Source of the DNA: Betaproteobacteria bacterium
Lineage (GTDB): Bacteria > Pseudomonadota > Gammaproteobacteria > Burkholderiales > SG8-41
Length of the DNA stretch: 29,145 nucleotides
NCBI GenBank assembly: GCA_029863175.1
Contig: JAOTVX010000043.1
Span: forward strand, 1 to 29,145
Direction of reading: 5' to 3'
Shown: one piece after another, positions 29,021 through 29,145 of the stretch
Position numbering within the stretch: position 1 is the first letter of the stretch
How the letters are laid out: every line of letters starts with the position of its first letter
The notes under the pieces: generated by a model
Seen by the model: only the letters and a program-made list of their open reading frames with translations
The model's database searches: none
Told to the model about the DNA's origin: nothing
Program-made: the position numbers and the translations under genes

Positions 29021-29145
29021 ATCGGGATAGGGGCAAGCCTCACGGCTCGACCCCTCCCACACCACCGTGCGTACGGGTCCGTACACGGCGATTCGGCAGG
29101 TTAAGCGGTAGGTAAAACATGGAGTCTCGGTAATCCGAGAGCCGC
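29021..29145 (-). mobile_element. Group II intron, 3' end (domains V-VI), cut by the window edge
   Basis: Read on the minus strand, 29092-29061 is a domain V hairpin: ATCGCCGTG pairs with CACGGTGGT including the G-T wobble of the catalytic triad region, the upper stem TACG/CGTA carries a short loop, and a 2-base CG bulge sits on the 3' side. Domain VI follows as GGGG...CCCC (about 29054-29030). A bulged A at 29028 stands before the final TCCCGAT, so it is seven bases from the inferred 3' end at 29021, the standard branch-point distance. A further short stem lies at 29145-29120. The reverse transcriptase/maturase gene, if any, would be outside the window. Confidence 0.8.

Overview
This 29-kb window is chromosomal housekeeping DNA from a GC-rich proteobacterium, most likely a betaproteobacterium. 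The evidence is the smc-zipA-ligA order, DapC-type lysine synthesis, PilU, an SRP RNA of the short 4.5S type, and the acetyl-CoA synthetase / DUF4212 / sodium:solute symporter group. I cannot name the genus. I recognise no defence, phage or CRISPR system. The unusual content lies in intergenic repeats, two non-standard decoding signals and a mobile intron cut by the window edge.

Layout. 1-1709 (+) is the 3' part of glnD. 1801-11314 (-) is a compact seven-gene run read smc > zipA > ligA > galU > hpt > mtnP-type phosphorylase > def, with spacings from a few bases to about 107 and one overlap. 11389-16216 (+) holds queF, dapC, dapD, pilU and prmB. 16217-16549 is a gene-free gap filled largely by a 208-bp element with inverted ends. 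16550-20700 (-) reads SRP RNA > pagL-like > dnaX > ybaB > recR > rluB. 20896-26293 is an acetate module: acs, a divergent unknown gene, the two-part symporter and a small membrane protein. After tRNA-Ser(GGA) at 26337 come a double-GNAT protein, a PIG-L deacetylase and a small one-helix membrane protein. The window ends inside a group II intron whose last two domains (V and VI) are readable on the minus strand.

How the genes work together. Hpt can salvage the hypoxanthine made by the neighbouring methylthioinosine phosphorylase. DapC and DapD catalyse linked steps of the succinylase lysine/peptidoglycan pathway. DnaX, YbaB and RecR form the classic replication/recombination cluster. Acs activates the acetate that the symporter would import.

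Most notable signals: (i) a nine-adenine run in dnaX placed where one added A gives a short gamma-like protein; (ii) a pagL-like gene whose signal peptide can only start at ATT (or another non-standard codon) behind a strong ribosome-binding site; (iii) arrays of 7-bp repeats that fill several gene boundaries, often as facing inverted arms; (iv) four copies of a hairpin-plus-GCAAAACCG repeat, two of them facing each other as a miniature element and one directly abutting the group II intron; (v) hairpins that swallow the stop codons of prmB and ybaB; (vi) an EF-hand calcium loop in the symporter; (vii) a 22% GC island inside smc.
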